Part shown: in pieces, positions 63,867 through 64,000 of the stretch
Numbering within the stretch: position 1 is the first letter of the stretch
How the letters are laid out: each line of letters opens with the position of its first letter
DNA from: Thiocystis minor
GTDB lineage: Bacteria; Pseudomonadota; Gammaproteobacteria; Chromatiales; Chromatiaceae
DNA length: 64,000 nt
Direction of reading: 5' to 3'
Assembly (NCBI RefSeq): GCF_016653465.1
Contig: NZ_NHSQ01000068.1
Coordinates: 25,547 to 89,546, forward strand
Notes under the pieces: generated by a model
Database searches by the model: none
The model's input: only the letters and a program-made list of their open reading frames with translations
What the model was told of the DNA's origin: nothing
Program-made: the position numbers and the translations under genes

Positions 63867-64000
63867 TGAATTCACCACAAAGGCACGAAGAACGCAAAGG
63901 AAACAATACCTTGAGGATTTTCATGCGGCTTGTCTCCTGGTCGACCCAGCCTCGGCCAAGCTTCCGCCAAACATCCTTGATTCAATCCTTTGCGGCCTTC
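63867..64000. repeat. Element with inverted ends, copy 2, cut by window edge
   Basis: 134 bp identical to 63060-63193, running off the right edge before its right inverted end. Same orientation as copy 1, so the two form direct repeats around the DUF4160-DUF2442 pair. Confidence 0.9.

Overview
The window looks like chromosomal DNA of a GC-rich purple sulfur bacterium, probably a gammaproteobacterium of the Chromatiaceae; no genus is claimed. The reasons are bacteriochlorophyll genes (bciB-like, bchI, bchD), a rhodanese-tusA-dsrE2 sulfur-transfer cluster of the kind used by sulfur oxidisers, nifU/nifS behind a sigma-54/NifA-type promoter, and gammaproteobacterial gene orders (miaB-ybeZ-ybeY-ybeX; fmdB-aspS-nudB; lapB-pyrF).

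Layout. 1-2.5 kb: 5' part of an anaerobic ribonucleotide reductase gene split by a full intein, with NrdR boxes and an FNR-type box upstream. 3.2-7.8 kb: miaB-ybeZ-ybeY-ybeX operon and convergent rlmJ. 8.1-12.8 kb: pigment genes bciB and bchI-bchD, divergent. 12.8-15.4 kb: a gene-poor stretch with a small secreted protein, a membrane-anchored protein and a broken DUF4160 gene. 15.4-18.1 kb: arsenic operon arsR-arsC-acr3 with a decayed permease and tRNA-Arg(CCG). 18.2-21.1 kb: rep, a DUF2782 gene and a PilZ gene. 21.5-24.4 kb: nifU-nifS and a NifZ-like gene. 24.5-31.2 kb: SDR, fmdB-type gene, aspS, nudB, a DUF971-MoaD fusion and an ABC exporter. 31.4-38.2 kb: phoU, a chemoreceptor/c-di-GMP pair and small-metabolism genes. 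38.9-43.5 kb: lapB-pyrF, galU and an AAA-ATPase/nuclease-like gene. 43.9-49.8 kb: a WD40 protein, an acetolactate synthase with a Cys insertion, dsrE2-tusA-rhodanese and cysG. 49.8-52.1 kb: transposase and Rpn-type remnants and toxin-antitoxin genes. 52.1-61.2 kb: flagellar genes fliD-flaG-fliC (a 1497-residue flagellin) opposite fliT-fliS and a small flaG-like gene. 61.2-64 kb: accessory DNA with hicBA-type genes, a frameshifted DUF2887-type gene, a DUF4160-DUF2442 pair and repeats.

Several gene groups work together. Rhodanese, TusA and DsrE2 pass sulfane sulfur in the cytoplasm, and the neighbouring cysG makes siroheme. NifU and NifS build Fe-S clusters. FliC, FliD, FlaG, FliS and FliT make and cap the flagellar filament, and the chemoreceptor may feed motility.

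The most unusual content is non-coding. (1) Five loci carry opposed arrays of a CGTTGT/ACAACG hexamer; two of them enclose nearly identical remnants of a four-helix-bundle (23S rRNA intervening-sequence) protein gene. (2) Elements of 85-89 bp with 11-bp inverted ends reading TAAACCGCG or TTTAAACCGCG sit so that the TAA is the stop codon of neighbouring genes. (3) A family of about 100 bp carries two GACGGGG hairpins. (4) A multi-hairpin, RNA-like repeat occurs in three copies near 61.4-62.3 kb. (5) A repeat with imperfect inverted ends flanks the DUF4160-DUF2442 pair as direct copies.
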